Positions 1 to 9,430 are shown, numbered from the stretch's first letter. The stretch is 64,000 nt of DNA from Jeotgalibaca dankookensis (GCF_002005405.1 NZ_CP019728.1:496001-560000); one strand, 5' to 3'. The notes: a model not told the origin generated them from the letters alone. Program-made: numbers and translations.

Positions 1-99
1 AAAGAATCTTACATATTAACGCATGCCATGATAATCAACCAAGAGGTTGACCCTATGATTGGCATGACAGACTTAGGGCCAAAAGAATTTATGAAATAG
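1..99 (+). CDS. C-terminal fragment of an unidentified protein
   Basis: An open frame runs in from the left edge and stops with TAG at 97-99, giving 32 residues ending in GPKEFMK. No start is visible because the gene begins outside the window. I do not recognise the family. The alaS promoter begins 19 bases after the stop, with no clear terminator between, so some readthrough is possible. That the frame is coding is inferred only from its being open up to the promoter. Confidence 0.4.
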   Translation, partial: KESYILTHAMIINQEVDPMIGMTDLGPKEFMK

Positions 100-117
100 A
101 GCTCGTACTTTTTGTAC

Positions 118-146
118 TTGCACTGGTGTTTGTTTTTAGTTATAAT
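118..146 (+). promoter_or_regulatory. Sigma-A promoter of alaS
   Basis: TTGCAC (118-123), a 17-base spacer and TATAAT (141-146). This places transcription start near 153, at the head of the T-box leader. Confidence 0.75.
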
Positions 147-152
147 AGCAAC

Positions 153-372
153 GATTGTAAAAGGCCATATTATTTGTAACAGAAAGAGAGTCCACCACTG
201 GTGAAAGGGGACACCGCAAATAATGCTCCCTTTTTTTAATACGATAGCAATATCGTCGCGACCAGCGTTAACGGTATAGAGACGTAATGATGAATGAAAT
301 GACTAACATTCCATTGCAATCAAGGTGGTACCGCGTTAAAACGCCCTTGAATGCAATGGGGTGTTTTATTTT
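153..372 (+). promoter_or_regulatory. T-box leader (tRNA-Ala responsive) of alaS
   Basis: The conserved T-box core AAGGTGGTACCGCG lies at 322-335. Its TGGT would pair with the ACCA end of uncharged tRNA-Ala. Upstream are the stem I landmarks AGAGAG (185-190) and CTGGTGAAAG (198-207). GCT at 225-227 is a candidate alanine specifier codon, which is an inference. The terminator is an inverted repeat, 311-325 with 345-359, followed by a T-rich run. Uncharged tRNA-Ala should favour the antiterminator and switch on alaS. Leader limits are approximate. Confidence 0.93.
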
Positions 373-401
373 TTTTAAAATAGTGAAGAGGATGATACAT
401 A

Positions 402-3041
402 ATGAAACAATTAACCAGTAATGATATCCGCAACTTATTTTTAGATTTTTGGGCTTCTAAAGGGCACAAAGTTGAGCCAAGTGCTTCTCTAGTACCAGTT
501 GATGATCCCACACTGCTTTGGATTAACTCAGGAGTAGCGACATTAAAAAAATATTTCGACGGATCTGTTAAACCAGATAATCCTCGAATTACGAATGTCC
601 AAAAAAGTATTCGGACGAATGATATTGAGAATGTCGGTGTAACTGCGCGCCACCATACCTTATTCGAGATGTTGGGTAATTTTTCAATTGGTGACTACTT
701 CAAAGAAGAAGCGATTCCATGGGCATGGGAATTTTTAACAGATGAAAAGTGGTTAGGTTTTGATCCTGACCTTCTATATGTCACCTATTATCCTGAAGAT
801 ACAGATACCAAGCGTATATGGTCTGAGAAAGTTGGTTTAACAGATGAGCATATTGTAGCAGTTGCTGATAATTTCTGGGATATCGGAGCAGGCCCTTGTG
901 GCCCCGATACCGAAATTTTCTATGATCGCGGCCCAAAATTTCAGGATTTAGACGATAGTGATCCAGAAATGTATCCAGGTGGAGAAAACGAACGGTATCT
1001 TGAAATTTGGAACTTAGTTTTTTCTGAGTTTAATCATATGCCAGATGGCAGTTATCAACCACTACCGCATAAAAATGTCGATACAGGAATGGGATTGGAA
1101 CGTGTTGTTTCGATCGTTCAAAATGCGCCAACTAACTTTGAAACAGATTTATTCATGCCTATTATCCATAAAATTGAAGAGCTTGCCGGTAAGGTAAAAT
1201 ACGGGCAAGATAAGCAGGCAGACGTTTCTTTTAAAGTTATCGCAGATCATGTTCGTGCTGTAAGCTTTGCAATTGGCGATCGGGCATTACCATCTAATGA
1301 AGGCAGAGGGTATATTCTTCGCCGCCTAATCCGCCGCTCTGTTATGCACGGTCAGAAACTGGGAATAAACCGTTTATTTTTATTTGAACTTGTTCCGGTA
1401 GTGGCTGATATAATGGCTGTTTATTATCCAGAAGTAAAAGCAAATCAAGAATTTATCATTAAAGTTATTACAAATGAAGAGCAACGTTTCCAAGAAACCA
1501 TCCATGACGGACTTGATATTTTATACTCGGTATTTGATACAATCGAACAAAATAATACACAAGTGGTTCCAGGTAAAGATGCCTTCAAACTGTACGATAC
1601 GTATGGGTTTCCATTAGAATTAACAGAAGAGTACGCAGAAGAAAAAGGTTTCACTGTTGATAAAGATGGGTTTAATGAAGAAATGCAGAGTCAGCGCAAT
1701 CGTGCCCGTGCAGCTCGTCAAGTAGAAGATTCTTTTTCTGTCCAAACGCGTGTCTTAGGTGAAATTGATGTCGACAGTCGTTTTGTGGGTTATGACCAAT
1801 TGGTTATAAATTCTGAGTTGTCTGTTTTAATTGTAGAAGACGAATTGCAAAATACAGCAAATGCTGGTGAGACAGTCCAAGTTATCTTTAAAGAAACGCC
1901 TTTCTATGCTGAAATGGGGGGGCAAGTAACGGATAAAGGGCTTTTACAAGATAAAACAGGTAAAGTAGTCGGAGAAGTTACTGAAGTTAAGCGCGCTCCA
2001 AATGGCCAACACCTTCATACAGTAGCAGTTAAAAATCAACTACATGTGGGGTATGTCTATACACTTCAAGTAGACGAAAAACGTCGTCGTAGTATCACTA
2101 AAAATCATACAGCGACTCATTTGTTGCACCAAGCACTAAAAGACACACTCGGGAGCCATGCCGCCCAAGCTGGTTCTCTCGTTGCACCGAATTATTTGCG
2201 CTTTGACTTTACGCATTTTGGTCAAGTTACTGCGGAAGAGTTACTAGAAATGGAAACAATCGTAAACCAAAAGATTTGGGATGCGCTACCTGTGACAACA
2301 CTCGAAACGATTATTGATAAAGCAAAAGAAATGGGTGCGATGGCTCTTTTTGGTGAAAAATACGGAAAAGAAGTTCGGGTTGTAAAAGTCGGGGATTATT
2401 CCATTGAACTATGTGGTGGGAATCATGTCGCTAATAGCCAAGATATTGGCGTTTTCAAAATACGTTCTGAGTCCGGTATTGGTGCTGGTGTACGTCGAAT
2501 TGAAGCAGTGACAAGCCAAGCGGCATACGACTATTTCCGCCAAAAAGAAGCAGAGTTAACGGCAGCAGCTCAGGCTGTTAAAGCCCAACAAACAAAAGAA
2601 GTGGTTACTAAAATAGAAGGATTAAAGCAACATCTTAAAGAAATAGAAGCGGAAAAAGATTCCCTGCGTTCTAAATTAATGGCTGTAGAATCCCAAGACA
2701 TCTTTAGTAAGGTCGAAGAAGTGAATGGCTTTAGCTATATTACTTATCACGCGAAGAACCAAGGAATGAATGATTTAAGAGAAATGGCTGACCAGTGGAG
2801 ACAAAAAGCTAGTTCTGATGTTTTTGTAGTAGCTTCTGATTTGGATGGAAAAGTAAGTTTATTAGCTGCTGTAGCAAAAGATAAAACGAAAAGTATTAAA
2901 GCAGGCGATTTAATTAAAGAAATTGCTCCCCTCGTTGGCGGCGGTGGTGGCGGTCGACCAGACATGGCGCAAGCGGGTGGAAAAGATCCTTCCGGAATTC
3001 CTGAGGCTCTTAAACGTGTAGGTGAATGGTTAGCTCAGTGA
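402..3041 (+). CDS. alaS: Alanyl-tRNA synthetase
   Basis: This enzyme charges tRNA-Ala with alanine in the cytoplasm and clears mischarged Ser/Gly-tRNA-Ala. The product is 879 residues, the usual full length. The N-terminal class II catalytic domain is followed by an editing domain with the zinc/editing motif HTATH (H569, H573) and CGGNH (C671, H675). A coiled-coil stretch near residues 715-770 precedes the C-terminal domain, which ends in a glycine-rich GGGGGGRPDMAQAGG segment typical of AlaRS. The ATG follows an AGAGGATG ribosome binding site. It is transcribed alone behind a T-box leader specific for alanine, which supports the assignment independently. Confidence 0.98.
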   Translation: MKQLTSNDIRNLFLDFWASKGHKVEPSASLVPVDDPTLLWINSGVATLKKYFDGSVKPDNPRITNVQKSIRTNDIENVGVTARHHTLFEMLGNFSIGDYFKEEAIPWAWEFLTDEKWLGFDPDLLYVTYYPEDTDTKRIWSEKVGLTDEHIVAVADNFWDIGAGPCGPDTEIFYDRGPKFQDLDDSDPEMYPGGENERYLEIWNLVFSEFNHMPDGSYQPLPHKNVDTGMGLERVVSIVQNAPTNFETDLFMPIIHKIEELAGKVKYGQDKQADVSFKVIADHVRAVSFAIGDRALPSNEGRGYILRRLIRRSVMHGQKLGINRLFLFELVPVVADIMAVYYPEVKANQEFIIKVITNEEQRFQETIHDGLDILYSVFDTIEQNNTQVVPGKDAFKLYDTYGFPLELTEEYAEEKGFTVDKDGFNEEMQSQRNRARAARQVEDSFSVQTRVLGEIDVDSRFVGYDQLVINSELSVLIVEDELQNTANAGETVQVIFKETPFYAEMGGQVTDKGLLQDKTGKVVGEVTEVKRAPNGQHLHTVAVKNQLHVGYVYTLQVDEKRRRSITKNHTATHLLHQALKDTLGSHAAQAGSLVAPNYLRFDFTHFGQVTAEELLEMETIVNQKIWDALPVTTLETIIDKAKEMGAMALFGEKYGKEVRVVKVGDYSIELCGGNHVANSQDIGVFKIRSESGIGAGVRRIEAVTSQAAYDYFRQKEAELTAAAQAVKAQQTKEVVTKIEGLKQHLKEIEAEKDSLRSKLMAVESQDIFSKVEEVNGFSYITYHAKNQGMNDLREMADQWRQKASSDVFVVASDLDGKVSLLAAVAKDKTKSIKAGDLIKEIAPLVGGGGGGRPDMAQAGGKDPSGIPEALKRVGEWLAQ

Positions 3042-3070
3042 TAATGTTTTCATAAGTTTATTTGATTGGG

Positions 3071-3099
3071 TTGTAGTTTGAAGCGAAGTCTTGTAAAAT
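3071..3099 (+). promoter_or_regulatory. Promoter of ireB-ruvX-DUF1292 operon
   Basis: TTGTAG (3071-3076), a 17-base spacer and TAAAAT (3094-3099). The next start codon is 31 bases downstream. Confidence 0.55.
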
Positions 3100-3130
3100 A
3101 AGGATAAATAAAAAAATTGGGGTGTCTATA

Positions 3131-3397
3131 TTGAAATCATTAGATGAAACAATGTTATTTAACTTTGATGAGCGTTCAAATAAAGATATTAAAGAAACAT
3201 TGTCAATTGTATACCAGGCACTTGAAGAGAAAAGCTATAATCCAGTAAATCAAATCGTCGGCTTTTTGCTATCAGGTGATCCGGCTTACATTCCACGTCA
3301 CAAAGATGCTCGTAATTTGATTCGTCGCTTTGAGCGTGATGAAATTATGGAAGAACTACTTCGCAGCTATTTAGCGATTGATTCAGAGGATAAATAG
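3131..3397 (+). CDS. ireB: IreB family regulatory phosphoprotein (UPF0297/YrzL)
   Basis: Small cytoplasmic protein of 88 residues. In Enterococcus faecalis, IreB is a substrate of the PASTA kinase IreK and influences cephalosporin resistance. The hallmark stretch [18 protein letters not shown] followed by [19 protein letters not shown] is intact. I chose TTG at 3131 because GGGGTG (3119-3124) sits six bases upstream and the N-terminus [14 protein letters not shown] then matches family length; an in-frame GTG at 3122 would overlap that site. The next gene overlaps the stop by one base. The PASTA kinase and its phosphatase are encoded at 61-64 kb. Confidence 0.93.
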   Translation: MKSLDETMLFNFDERSNKDIKETLSIVYQALEEKSYNPVNQIVGFLLSGDPAYIPRHKDARNLIRRFERDEIMEELLRSYLAIDSEDK

Positions 3398-3813
3398 TGA
3401 GAATACTGGGATTAGATGTTGGTTCAAAAACGGTTGGCGTCGCAGTTAGTGATTTAATGGGGTGGACGGCACAAGGCGTAGAAATCATTCCTATTAATGA
3501 AGCTGTAGGTCAATTTGGTTTTGAACGGTTAAAAGAACTGATTACAATCTATGAAGTTGATAAAATTGTGATCGGCTTACCAAAAAATATGAATAATTCC
3601 ATTGGTCCTCGCGCCGAAGCGTCACTGACTTATGGTAGAATGGTAGAAGAAACATTTGGTTTGCCCGTTGATTTTGTCGATGAACGTTTAACAACAGTTC
3701 AAGCAGAGAAAATGTTAGTTAACGAAGGAAATGTTTCGCGTAAAAAACGTAAAAAAGTAATCGATAAACTTGCTGCGGTTATTTTGTTACAAAATTATTT
3801 AGACTCACAATAA
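3397..3813 (+). CDS. ruvX: Putative pre-16S rRNA nuclease / Holliday junction resolvase-like YqgF
   Basis: RNase H-fold protein of 138 residues, the normal YqgF/RuvX length. The family is linked to maturation of the 16S rRNA 5' end and by homology to Holliday junction resolution; which applies here is not shown by sequence. Conserved motifs are [15 protein letters not shown] at the N-terminus, [17 protein letters not shown] in the middle, and VDERLTT with a downstream acidic residue completing the metal site. The GTG start overlaps the last base of ireB, implying translational coupling. This order (alaS, UPF0297, yqgF, DUF1292) is conserved in Firmicutes. Confidence 0.92.
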   Translation: MRILGLDVGSKTVGVAVSDLMGWTAQGVEIIPINEAVGQFGFERLKELITIYEVDKIVIGLPKNMNNSIGPRAEASLTYGRMVEETFGLPVDFVDERLTTVQAEKMLVNEGNVSRKKRKKVIDKLAAVILLQNYLDSQ

Positions 3814-3832
3814 AAATTAAAGAGGTGTCAAT

Positions 3833-4147
3833 ATGACAGAACATGAACATCACGATCACGAGCATCATGATCACGACCATATTACAATTGTAGATGAACA
3901 AGGTAATGAAGAACTACACGAAATCCTATTTACATTTGAATCTGAAGATTTTGGAAAATCTTATGTTTTACTTTACCCAGCAGGAATCCCTGAAGGGGAA
4001 GAGATTGAACTTCAAGCATTTTCATATATAGAAAATGAAGATGGTACCGAAGGTGATTTAAAACCAATCGAGACGGATGCAGAATGGGAAATGATTGAAG
4101 AAGTATTGAACACATTTATGACAGATGAAGAGAACGAAGAAGACTAA
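3833..4147 (+). CDS. DUF1292 family protein (YrzB-like) with histidine-rich N-terminus
   Basis: Acidic protein of 104 residues, of unknown function, third gene of the ireB operon with a good AGAGGTG ribosome binding site. The DUF1292 core spans about residues 18-95, with [17 protein letters not shown] and LLYPAG. The first 16 residues hold a run of His alternating with Glu/Asp ([13 protein letters not shown]), which could bind metal ions; this is inference. No membrane segment or signal peptide. The tail is strongly acidic (TDEENEED). A terminator follows directly. Confidence 0.88.
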   Translation: MTEHEHHDHEHHDHDHITIVDEQGNEELHEILFTFESEDFGKSYVLLYPAGIPEGEEIELQAFSYIENEDGTEGDLKPIETDAEWEMIEEVLNTFMTDEENEED

Positions 4148-4160
4148 ACAGTCACCCTAT

Positions 4161-4186
4161 AAAGCCAGGAGAAATCCTGGCTTTTG
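4161..4186 (+). terminator. Terminator after the ireB operon
   Basis: AAAGCCAGGA, loop GAAA, TCCTGGCTTTT. A clean intrinsic hairpin with a short T run. Confidence 0.85.
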
Positions 4187-4210
4187 TTCTGGCTAAAGTG
4201 GGAGTAAAAG

Positions 4211-4238
4211 TTCAAAAAAAAAGTTTTTCATGTATAAT
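4211..4238 (+). promoter_or_regulatory. Promoter of mltG-udk
   Basis: TTCAAA (4211-4216), a 16-base spacer and TATAAT (4233-4238). The -10 is consensus and the -35 is weak. Confidence 0.5.
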
Positions 4239-4294
4239 GATTTGAGTTATACGTAGTAAATGTTTTCAATCATGATGAATAAGGGGGTTAAAAT

Positions 4295-5464
4295 TTGGTG
4301 AGGAAGTTGACCAAGCAACCTAAAGATAATTCAGACGTTACAAATAATTTTAGTGAAGAAAGAGAAAAAGAAAAATCACTCATTCGTAAAATTGTTTTTT
4401 CAATTGTATTTGTAGGTCTTTTACTTGTTTTGATAGTTGGGTTAGTCGGTTATAATTATGTATCCAGATCTTTGGAACCTTATAATCTTGAAGAGACTGA
4501 TTTAATTGAGGTAGAAATCCCACTAGGGACAACGACCAAAGGCATTGCTGAGATAATGGAAGAAAAAGAGCTTGTAAATGATGCGACTGTTTTCAATTAT
4601 TATATGAAAACCCAGAATGTGGATGAATTCCAAGCGGGCTTTTACCAAGTAGCACCGGCAATGACCTTGGATGAAATCATTTCAGTTTTGGAAAAGGGTG
4701 GAACCTCATCACCAACAGCGGATGACCATAAAATTTTAATTCGTGAGGGAGCAACTGTAGAAGAGATAGCTGACGAATTTGCAGAAAAAACTGAATATAC
4801 AAAAAATGACTTTATTAAAACTGTAAATGATAAAGAATTTTTAAAATCGCTAATGAAAGAATACCCAAATGTTATAACGGAAGCTTTAAAAAATAAAGAT
4901 ATCAAATATAAACTTGAGGGCTACTTATTTCCAGCTACTTATGATTATTTGACCGAATACACACCAGAAGATATGATTGCGATGATGGTCGAAAAAACAG
5001 ATGAGGTATTAATGAATTATCAAACGCAAATCGATGCTAGTGATTATTCCCTGCATGAACTCTTAACCTTAGCTTCACTAGTTGAAAAAGAAGGCGTTGT
5101 TTACGAGGACCGTCAAAAAATAGCGGATGTCTTTTTCAATCGACTAGAAAAAGATATGCCGATTCAATCAGATATTAGTATTCTTTACTCTTTAGGATCA
5201 CACAATGAATATGTTACCATCAAAGACACCGAAGTGGATTCTCCTTATAATTTATATCTGAATAAGGGGATAGGACCAGGTCCATTTAACAATCCAAGTG
5301 AAGAATCTATTAAAGCTGTTTTAAATCCTGTTGAGACTGATTTTCTATACTTCCTAGCTGACTTGGAAACAGGAAAAGTTTATTTTTCAAAAAACTTTGA
5401 AGAACATTTAGAATACCAAGAAAAATATGTAAAAGATCCTGATGATGAATCAAATTCAGAATAG
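4295..5464 (+). CDS. mltG: Endolytic murein transglycosylase MltG (YceG-like)
   Basis: Membrane-anchored lytic transglycosylase that cuts nascent peptidoglycan strands and is thought to terminate glycan chains. The product is 389 residues. There is a charged cytoplasmic N-terminus, one membrane segment (about 33-55), and a large extracellular part holding a LysM-like region and the YceG domain. The motif LASLVEKEG contains the predicted catalytic Glu264; GPGPFNNPS near the C-terminus is also diagnostic. TTG at 4295 follows AAGGGGGT by six bases; GTG at 4298 is an alternative. Its 3' end overlaps the longest possible udk frame but not the start chosen for udk. Confidence 0.93.
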   Translation: MVRKLTKQPKDNSDVTNNFSEEREKEKSLIRKIVFSIVFVGLLLVLIVGLVGYNYVSRSLEPYNLEETDLIEVEIPLGTTTKGIAEIMEEKELVNDATVFNYYMKTQNVDEFQAGFYQVAPAMTLDEIISVLEKGGTSSPTADDHKILIREGATVEEIADEFAEKTEYTKNDFIKTVNDKEFLKSLMKEYPNVITEALKNKDIKYKLEGYLFPATYDYLTEYTPEDMIAMMVEKTDEVLMNYQTQIDASDYSLHELLTLASLVEKEGVVYEDRQKIADVFFNRLEKDMPIQSDISILYSLGSHNEYVTIKDTEVDSPYNLYLNKGIGPGPFNNPSEESIKAVLNPVETDFLYFLADLETGKVYFSKNFEEHLEYQEKYVKDPDDESNSE

Positions 5465-5480
5465 AGAGGAAACTGGCGTT

Positions 5481-6107
5481 GTGAAAAAACCGATTGTTAT
5501 TGGCGTAACCGGAGGATCGGGAAGTGGCAAGACCAGTGTGAGTCGAGCTATATTTGAGAAGTTCACTGACTTATCGATCCTTCTCTTAGAACAAGATTAT
5601 TACTACAAAGACCAAAGTCATCTGCCTTTTGAGGAGCGGCTGAAAACCAATTATGACCATCCCTTTGCTTTTGACAATGATCGCTTTATTGAAGACTTGG
5701 AAAGCTTAATTGCTTTTAAGTCGATTGACCAACCCATTTATGATTACGCAAAACATACACGTAGCGATCAAACGATTCATAGAGAACCCAAAGAAGTGAT
5801 TATTGTTGAAGGCATCTTGATACTTGAAGATGAACGTCTCCGTGATTTAATGGACATCAAAGTTTATGTAGACACCGATGACGATATTCGTATCATCCGC
5901 CGTATAAAACGTGATATTGAAGAACGCGGACGTACATTGGATAGCGTGATTACTCAATATTTGAGCGTTGTCAAGCCGATGCACCATCAATTTGTTGAAC
6001 CTTCAAAAAAGTTCGCTGATATTATCATTCCAGAAGGTGGAAAAAACCAAGTTGCCATTGATTTAATGACAACTAAAATAGCTTCAATCCTAACAAGTAT
6101 TGACTAA
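5481..6107 (+). CDS. udk: Uridine kinase
   Basis: Phosphorylates uridine/cytidine to UMP/CMP in the pyrimidine salvage pathway. The product is 208 residues, the normal Udk length. The Walker A motif GGSGSGKT lies near residue 11, followed by the substrate region [10 protein letters not shown] and NYDHPFAFD, and the lid region [15 protein letters not shown] at 5481 is preferred, since GAGAGGA lies ten bases upstream and the product then begins [12 protein letters not shown] like its relatives. A longer in-frame ATG at 5442 would overlap mltG. It lies 16 bases after mltG, so the two are probably one operon. Confidence 0.93.
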   Translation: MKKPIVIGVTGGSGSGKTSVSRAIFEKFTDLSILLLEQDYYYKDQSHLPFEERLKTNYDHPFAFDNDRFIEDLESLIAFKSIDQPIYDYAKHTRSDQTIHREPKEVIIVEGILILEDERLRDLMDIKVYVDTDDDIRIIRRIKRDIEERGRTLDSVITQYLSVVKPMHHQFVEPSKKFADIIIPEGGKNQVAIDLMTTKIASILTSID

Positions 6108-6207
6108 TAATAAAATATTCACATAATGTTTGTAATTTTTATAAGAAAGTGGTATTTTATTAACATTATAGCTGATCTATACTTTTTATGAATATGGTAT
6201 AAAAAAA

Positions 6208-6241
6208 CAGGTATCCGCTTACGTGCGGATGCCTGCTTTCT
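6208..6241 (+). terminator. Terminator after udk
   Basis: CAGGTATCCGC (6208-6218) pairs with GCGGATGCCTG (6224-6234) with one G-T wobble. The trailing T tract is short and interrupted. Confidence 0.7.
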
Positions 6242-6322
6242 TGAAAAAGCATCATAAAAAGCGACAGATAAAGGCTATCTTAATATTAAACTTCACAATA
6301 AGAATAAAAGGGAGCAAGAAAG

Positions 6323-6802
6323 ATGATTGAAAAAGTTTATCCGATGACAGTAGAAGGAAAACAAAAGTTAGAAGAAGAATTAGAAAATCTAAAAATCAAC
6401 AAACGGAAAGAAATTGTTGAGCGTATTAAAATTGCAAGAAGCTACGGAGACTTATCTGAAAACTCAGAGTACGAATCCGCAAAAGACGAGCAAGCTTTTG
6501 TCGAGGGACGGATTTCAACTCTAGAGAAAATGATTCGTTTGGCAGAAATTATTGATGACAAAGATATTGAAGCAGATGTTGTTTCTTTAGGTCGAAAAGT
6601 TACTTTTACAGAGCTTCCTGATCAAGAAGAAGAAGAATATTCAATTGTGGGGAGCGCCGAAGCAGATCCTTTACAAGGTAAAATATCTAACGATTCCCCA
6701 ATAGCTAAAGCCTTATTAGGAAAACGTGTCGGTGACCAAGTAACAATTAGTACACCAGGTGGCGACATGATTGTAAAAATTATTAAAGTGGCAAAAATAT
6801 AA
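6323..6802 (+). CDS. greA: Transcription elongation factor GreA
   Basis: Binds the RNA polymerase secondary channel and stimulates cleavage of backtracked transcripts. The product is 159 residues, standard length. An N-terminal coiled coil (about 8-78) carries the tip acidic residues in the conserved stretch [20 protein letters not shown]; a C-terminal FKBP-like domain follows with the conserved [14 protein letters not shown]. The ATG is preceded by AAGGGAGCAAG. Monocistronic, flanked by terminators; the same mltG-udk-greA order occurs in other Firmicutes. Confidence 0.97.
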   Translation: MIEKVYPMTVEGKQKLEEELENLKINKRKEIVERIKIARSYGDLSENSEYESAKDEQAFVEGRISTLEKMIRLAEIIDDKDIEADVVSLGRKVTFTELPDQEEEEYSIVGSAEADPLQGKISNDSPIAKALLGKRVGDQVTISTPGGDMIVKIIKVAKI

Positions 6803-6811
6803 GGAAGAATG

Positions 6812-6840
6812 GACTGAGACAATTGTTTCAGTCTTTTTTT
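6812..6840 (+). terminator. Terminator after greA
   Basis: GACTGA and TCAGTC arms enclose GACAATTGTT and are followed by seven or more T residues. Confidence 0.85.
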
Positions 6841-6854
6841 AATCGATATTATGT

Positions 6855-6870
6855 TCAGACTTTAGACTGA
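6855..6870. promoter_or_regulatory. Dyad upstream of liaF, candidate LiaR operator
   Basis: The sequence TCAG-A-CT-TT-AG-A-CTGA is an imperfect dyad with matching outer (TCAG/CTGA) and inner (CT/AG) arms. It is centred about 55 bases upstream of a TATAAT (6917-6922), a typical distance for an activating response regulator. Assigning it to LiaR is inference from position only. Confidence 0.35.
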
Positions 6871-6916
6871 GAGTCGCATCCTTCTTTTGCATACAGACTT
6901 AAGATTATTGTTTCGG

Positions 6917-6922
6917 TATAAT
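6917..6922 (+). promoter_or_regulatory. -10 element of the liaFSR promoter
   Basis: TATAAT, 28 bases before the liaF start. No recognisable -35 lies at 16-18 bases upstream, as expected for an activator-dependent promoter. Confidence 0.5.
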
Positions 6923-6949
6923 GAAGAAAATGAAAAGGGAGGAAAGTAA

Positions 6950-7684
6950 ATGCGTAAAATGCTATTTAAATTCTTTATAGCAATAGAAGGAATGTTACTC
7001 TTACTAGCTGCTTTCCAAATAATCCAACAAACAGAATTGTTATTGATAATCTTTATAGGGTATTTACTAGTAAGAACGGGTAAGCGGAAAAAAAATAGAA
7101 ATAAAACATCGACTTGGATTGGTTGGTTTATGATTTTTTTTAGTATCTTATCTACCGTTACTGTTTGGGTTGTACTAGGAATCGCCCTTATTTATTTAAC
7201 TTTTAGTGGAACCTATTTATTTAAAAAAATTAATGTTACTAGCTTTGGAGATTTTCCCTGGAAAAAGAAAGAGTATGTTGGAGTCCGGACGGCTGAACCC
7301 CTTAATCAATCGGGAAGACGTATCAGACAAAAGTGGATTGGTGATAGTCGAATAGGCAACCATGTATATGAATGGAATGATATGAATCTATCTCGTTTGA
7401 TTGGAGATACCATTATTGATTTAGGCAATACCTTACTGCCAGATGATCAAAATGTCATACTTATTCGTAAAGGAATTGGGAAGACACGTATTATTATTCC
7501 AATGGGTGTAGGTGTCTCTATTCAACATGCCGCTGTCCAAGGGCATCTCATTTTCGATAATGAACCTTATAGTTTGTCAAATGAAGTTCTAACCTTATAC
7601 AGCAAAAACTTTGAGACAGCAAGTCGAACTATAAAAATTGTTTCGTCAGCTATAATCGGTGATTTTGAGGTGATTTATCTATGA
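6950..7684 (+). CDS. liaF: LiaF-like membrane regulator of the cell-envelope stress response
   Basis: Membrane protein of 244 residues. In B. subtilis and streptococci, LiaF restrains the kinase LiaS until cell-wall antibiotics act. The N-terminal part has about three to four hydrophobic segments (within residues 8-92). The C-terminal half is the soluble domain of the LiaF / cell wall-active antibiotics response family, with DLGNTLLPDDQNVILIRKGIGK and a beta-rich tail. A GGGAGG ribosome binding site precedes the ATG. It overlaps liaS by four bases (ATGA), so the two are coupled. No LiaI/LiaH gene is present. Confidence 0.88.
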   Translation: MRKMLFKFFIAIEGMLLLLAAFQIIQQTELLLIIFIGYLLVRTGKRKKNRNKTSTWIGWFMIFFSILSTVTVWVVLGIALIYLTFSGTYLFKKINVTSFGDFPWKKKEYVGVRTAEPLNQSGRRIRQKWIGDSRIGNHVYEWNDMNLSRLIGDTIIDLGNTLLPDDQNVILIRKGIGKTRIIIPMGVGVSIQHAAVQGHLIFDNEPYSLSNEVLTLYSKNFETASRTIKIVSSAIIGDFEVIYL

Positions 7685-8724
7685 GGGGTGTCACCTTTTT
7701 AAAATTATATTCCCGAATTTTTTTAATTTTATTGTTAACAGTTGCCGTTACGATTTTCTCTCTACGTCCCATTTTATCAATTCGTGATTTTTGGAAAATT
7801 AATAATTACCACGTTCCCGTGTTATTATTTTTAGCCGCAGTTGTTTTTATTTTATCGTTTGTTATCTCTTTAATGGTTTATTTAACAATTGTTAAAACAA
7901 AAAAAAGGCTTATTGAAACGCTTCAGCAACTAAATAGTGGTAATTATAATAAACCATCCAAACCGTTAGAATCTTTCTCGGGCTTTGGAGAAAGTCTAGA
8001 GGAGATTGAAAATGAACTTACGTTATTACGCCAAAAAATGATGCAACTTTCACGAGAAGTTCAAGAATTGAGTAGTGTTCCTAAGTTAGTAGGTAGTGAA
8101 ACAAAGGAAGAAATCCTTGAACAAGAACGCCACCGTATTGCGCGCGAATTACATGATTCAGTTAGTCAGCAACTGTTTGCAGCAATGATGTTGCTGTCTG
8201 CTTTAGATGAGAAGTCCCAGGAACTACCGGATCATACTCAAAAATCTTTAAAATTAATAAAAGCCATTGTTAATGAATCACAATCAGAAATGCGAGCCTT
8301 ATTACTCCATTTACGGCCTATAAAATTAGAAGGTAAGACGCTAAGAAAAGGAATTGAACAATTACTGAATGAATTAAAAACGAAAATTGAAATTCAGTTA
8401 AAATGGGAAATTGCTCCTATCGATACGATACCAGGTGTGGAAGACCATTTGTTTCGTATTGTCCAAGAACTTCTTTCGAATACTTTGCGTCATGCCAAGG
8501 CCAAAACCCTAGAAGTGTATTTATTGCAAAACGAACAGGAAATAAGTTTGCGTATCTTTGATGATGGGGTTGGTTTTGATCCGTCTGTAACAAAAGCCGG
8601 CAGCTATGGACTTATGAATATTCAAGAACGTGTGAGTAGTTTAGGAGGAACTTGTAAAATTATTAGTTTTCCCAATCAAGGGACAATTATTGATATTAGA
8701 ATTCCTAATACGATGGAGGACTAG
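7681..8724 (+). CDS. liaS: Sensor histidine kinase LiaS
   Basis: NarL-type sensor kinase of 347 residues. Two membrane segments (about 10-28 and 42-67) enclose a very short extracellular loop, typical of intramembrane-sensing kinases. A HAMP-like linker, a HisKA_3 domain with phospho-acceptor His158 in ARELHDSVSQQ, and a HATPase domain with DDGVGFD and GSYGLMNIQERV follow. It should phosphorylate the adjacent LiaR. It overlaps liaF and lies 12 bases before liaR. Confidence 0.93.
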   Translation: MRGVTFLKLYSRIFLILLLTVAVTIFSLRPILSIRDFWKINNYHVPVLLFLAAVVFILSFVISLMVYLTIVKTKKRLIETLQQLNSGNYNKPSKPLESFSGFGESLEEIENELTLLRQKMMQLSREVQELSSVPKLVGSETKEEILEQERHRIARELHDSVSQQLFAAMMLLSALDEKSQELPDHTQKSLKLIKAIVNESQSEMRALLLHLRPIKLEGKTLRKGIEQLLNELKTKIEIQLKWEIAPIDTIPGVEDHLFRIVQELLSNTLRHAKAKTLEVYLLQNEQEISLRIFDDGVGFDPSVTKAGSYGLMNIQERVSSLGGTCKIISFPNQGTIIDIRIPNTMED

Positions 8725-8736
8725 GGGGATGTAGCA

Positions 8737-9369
8737 ATGATAAAAGTAGTAATAGTGGATGACCATGAAATGGTAAGGCTAGGATACTCTACCTACTTAT
8801 CCATTCAAGATGATATTGAAGTTATTGGTGAAAGTGAAAATGGACAAATTGGCTATGAGATGGCTTTGCAATTACGTCCCGATATCATTTTAATGGACTT
8901 GGTTATGGAAGTGATGGATGGGATTGAAGCAACAAAAAAAATATTGAGTGAATGGCCAGAAGCAAAAATAATTATCGTGACCTCTTTTATCGATGATGAA
9001 AAAGTATACCCAGCTTTGGAGGCAGGAGCAGCAGGTTACATGCTAAAAACATCATCGGCAAACGAGATAGCTGATGCTATTCGTCTAACATATCAAGGAG
9101 AGCGTGTACTCGAACCGCAAGTAACAGACAAGGTAATAAAGCGTCTTACTCAACAAAAAGCTCCACAATTACATGAAGATTTAACAAATCGCGAGATGGA
9201 AGTTCTTTTACTAATTGCCCAGGGACATTCTAACCAAGACATTGCAGAGCAACTATTTATTACATTAAAAACAGTTAAAACACATGTTTCTAATATTTTA
9301 TCTAAGTTAGAAGTTAATGACAGAACGCAAGCAACGATTTATGCTTTTAAACATAATTTAATTATCTAA
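8737..9369 (+). CDS. liaR: Response regulator LiaR (NarL/FixJ family)
   Basis: Two-component response regulator of 210 residues. The receiver domain (about 1-120) has the acidic pocket VDDHE, phospho-acceptor Asp54 in [12 protein letters not shown], and the conserved Lys in YMLKTS. A LuxR-type helix-turn-helix (about 145-205) carries [22 protein letters not shown] and [12 protein letters not shown]. Placed as LiaR by the LiaF-LiaS-LiaR gene order. It is expected to activate its own operon and cell-envelope protection genes elsewhere. Confidence 0.93.
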   Translation: MIKVVIVDDHEMVRLGYSTYLSIQDDIEVIGESENGQIGYEMALQLRPDIILMDLVMEVMDGIEATKKILSEWPEAKIIIVTSFIDDEKVYPALEAGAAGYMLKTSSANEIADAIRLTYQGERVLEPQVTDKVIKRLTQQKAPQLHEDLTNREMEVLLLIAQGHSNQDIAEQLFITLKTVKTHVSNILSKLEVNDRTQATIYAFKHNLII

Positions 9370-9404
9370 TCTCCGTATAAAATTTGGTTTTCAAGCTAAA
9401 GAAT

Positions 9405-9430
9405 TAACACAGTTTTTACAAGCTGTGTTA
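9405..9430. repeat. 8-bp inverted repeat upstream of the HesB-like gene
   Basis: TAACACAG (9405-9412) and CTGTGTTA (9423-9430) with a 10-base loop. No T tract follows, so it is not a plain terminator. It abuts a possible -10 (TATGAT, 9429-9434) and may be an operator. Confidence 0.4.

Noticed and set aside
2747-2965. Minus-strand frames inside alaS, pdh and ntp genes
   Set aside because: They are antisense shadows of strongly conserved genes, with no ribosome binding sites and low-complexity products.
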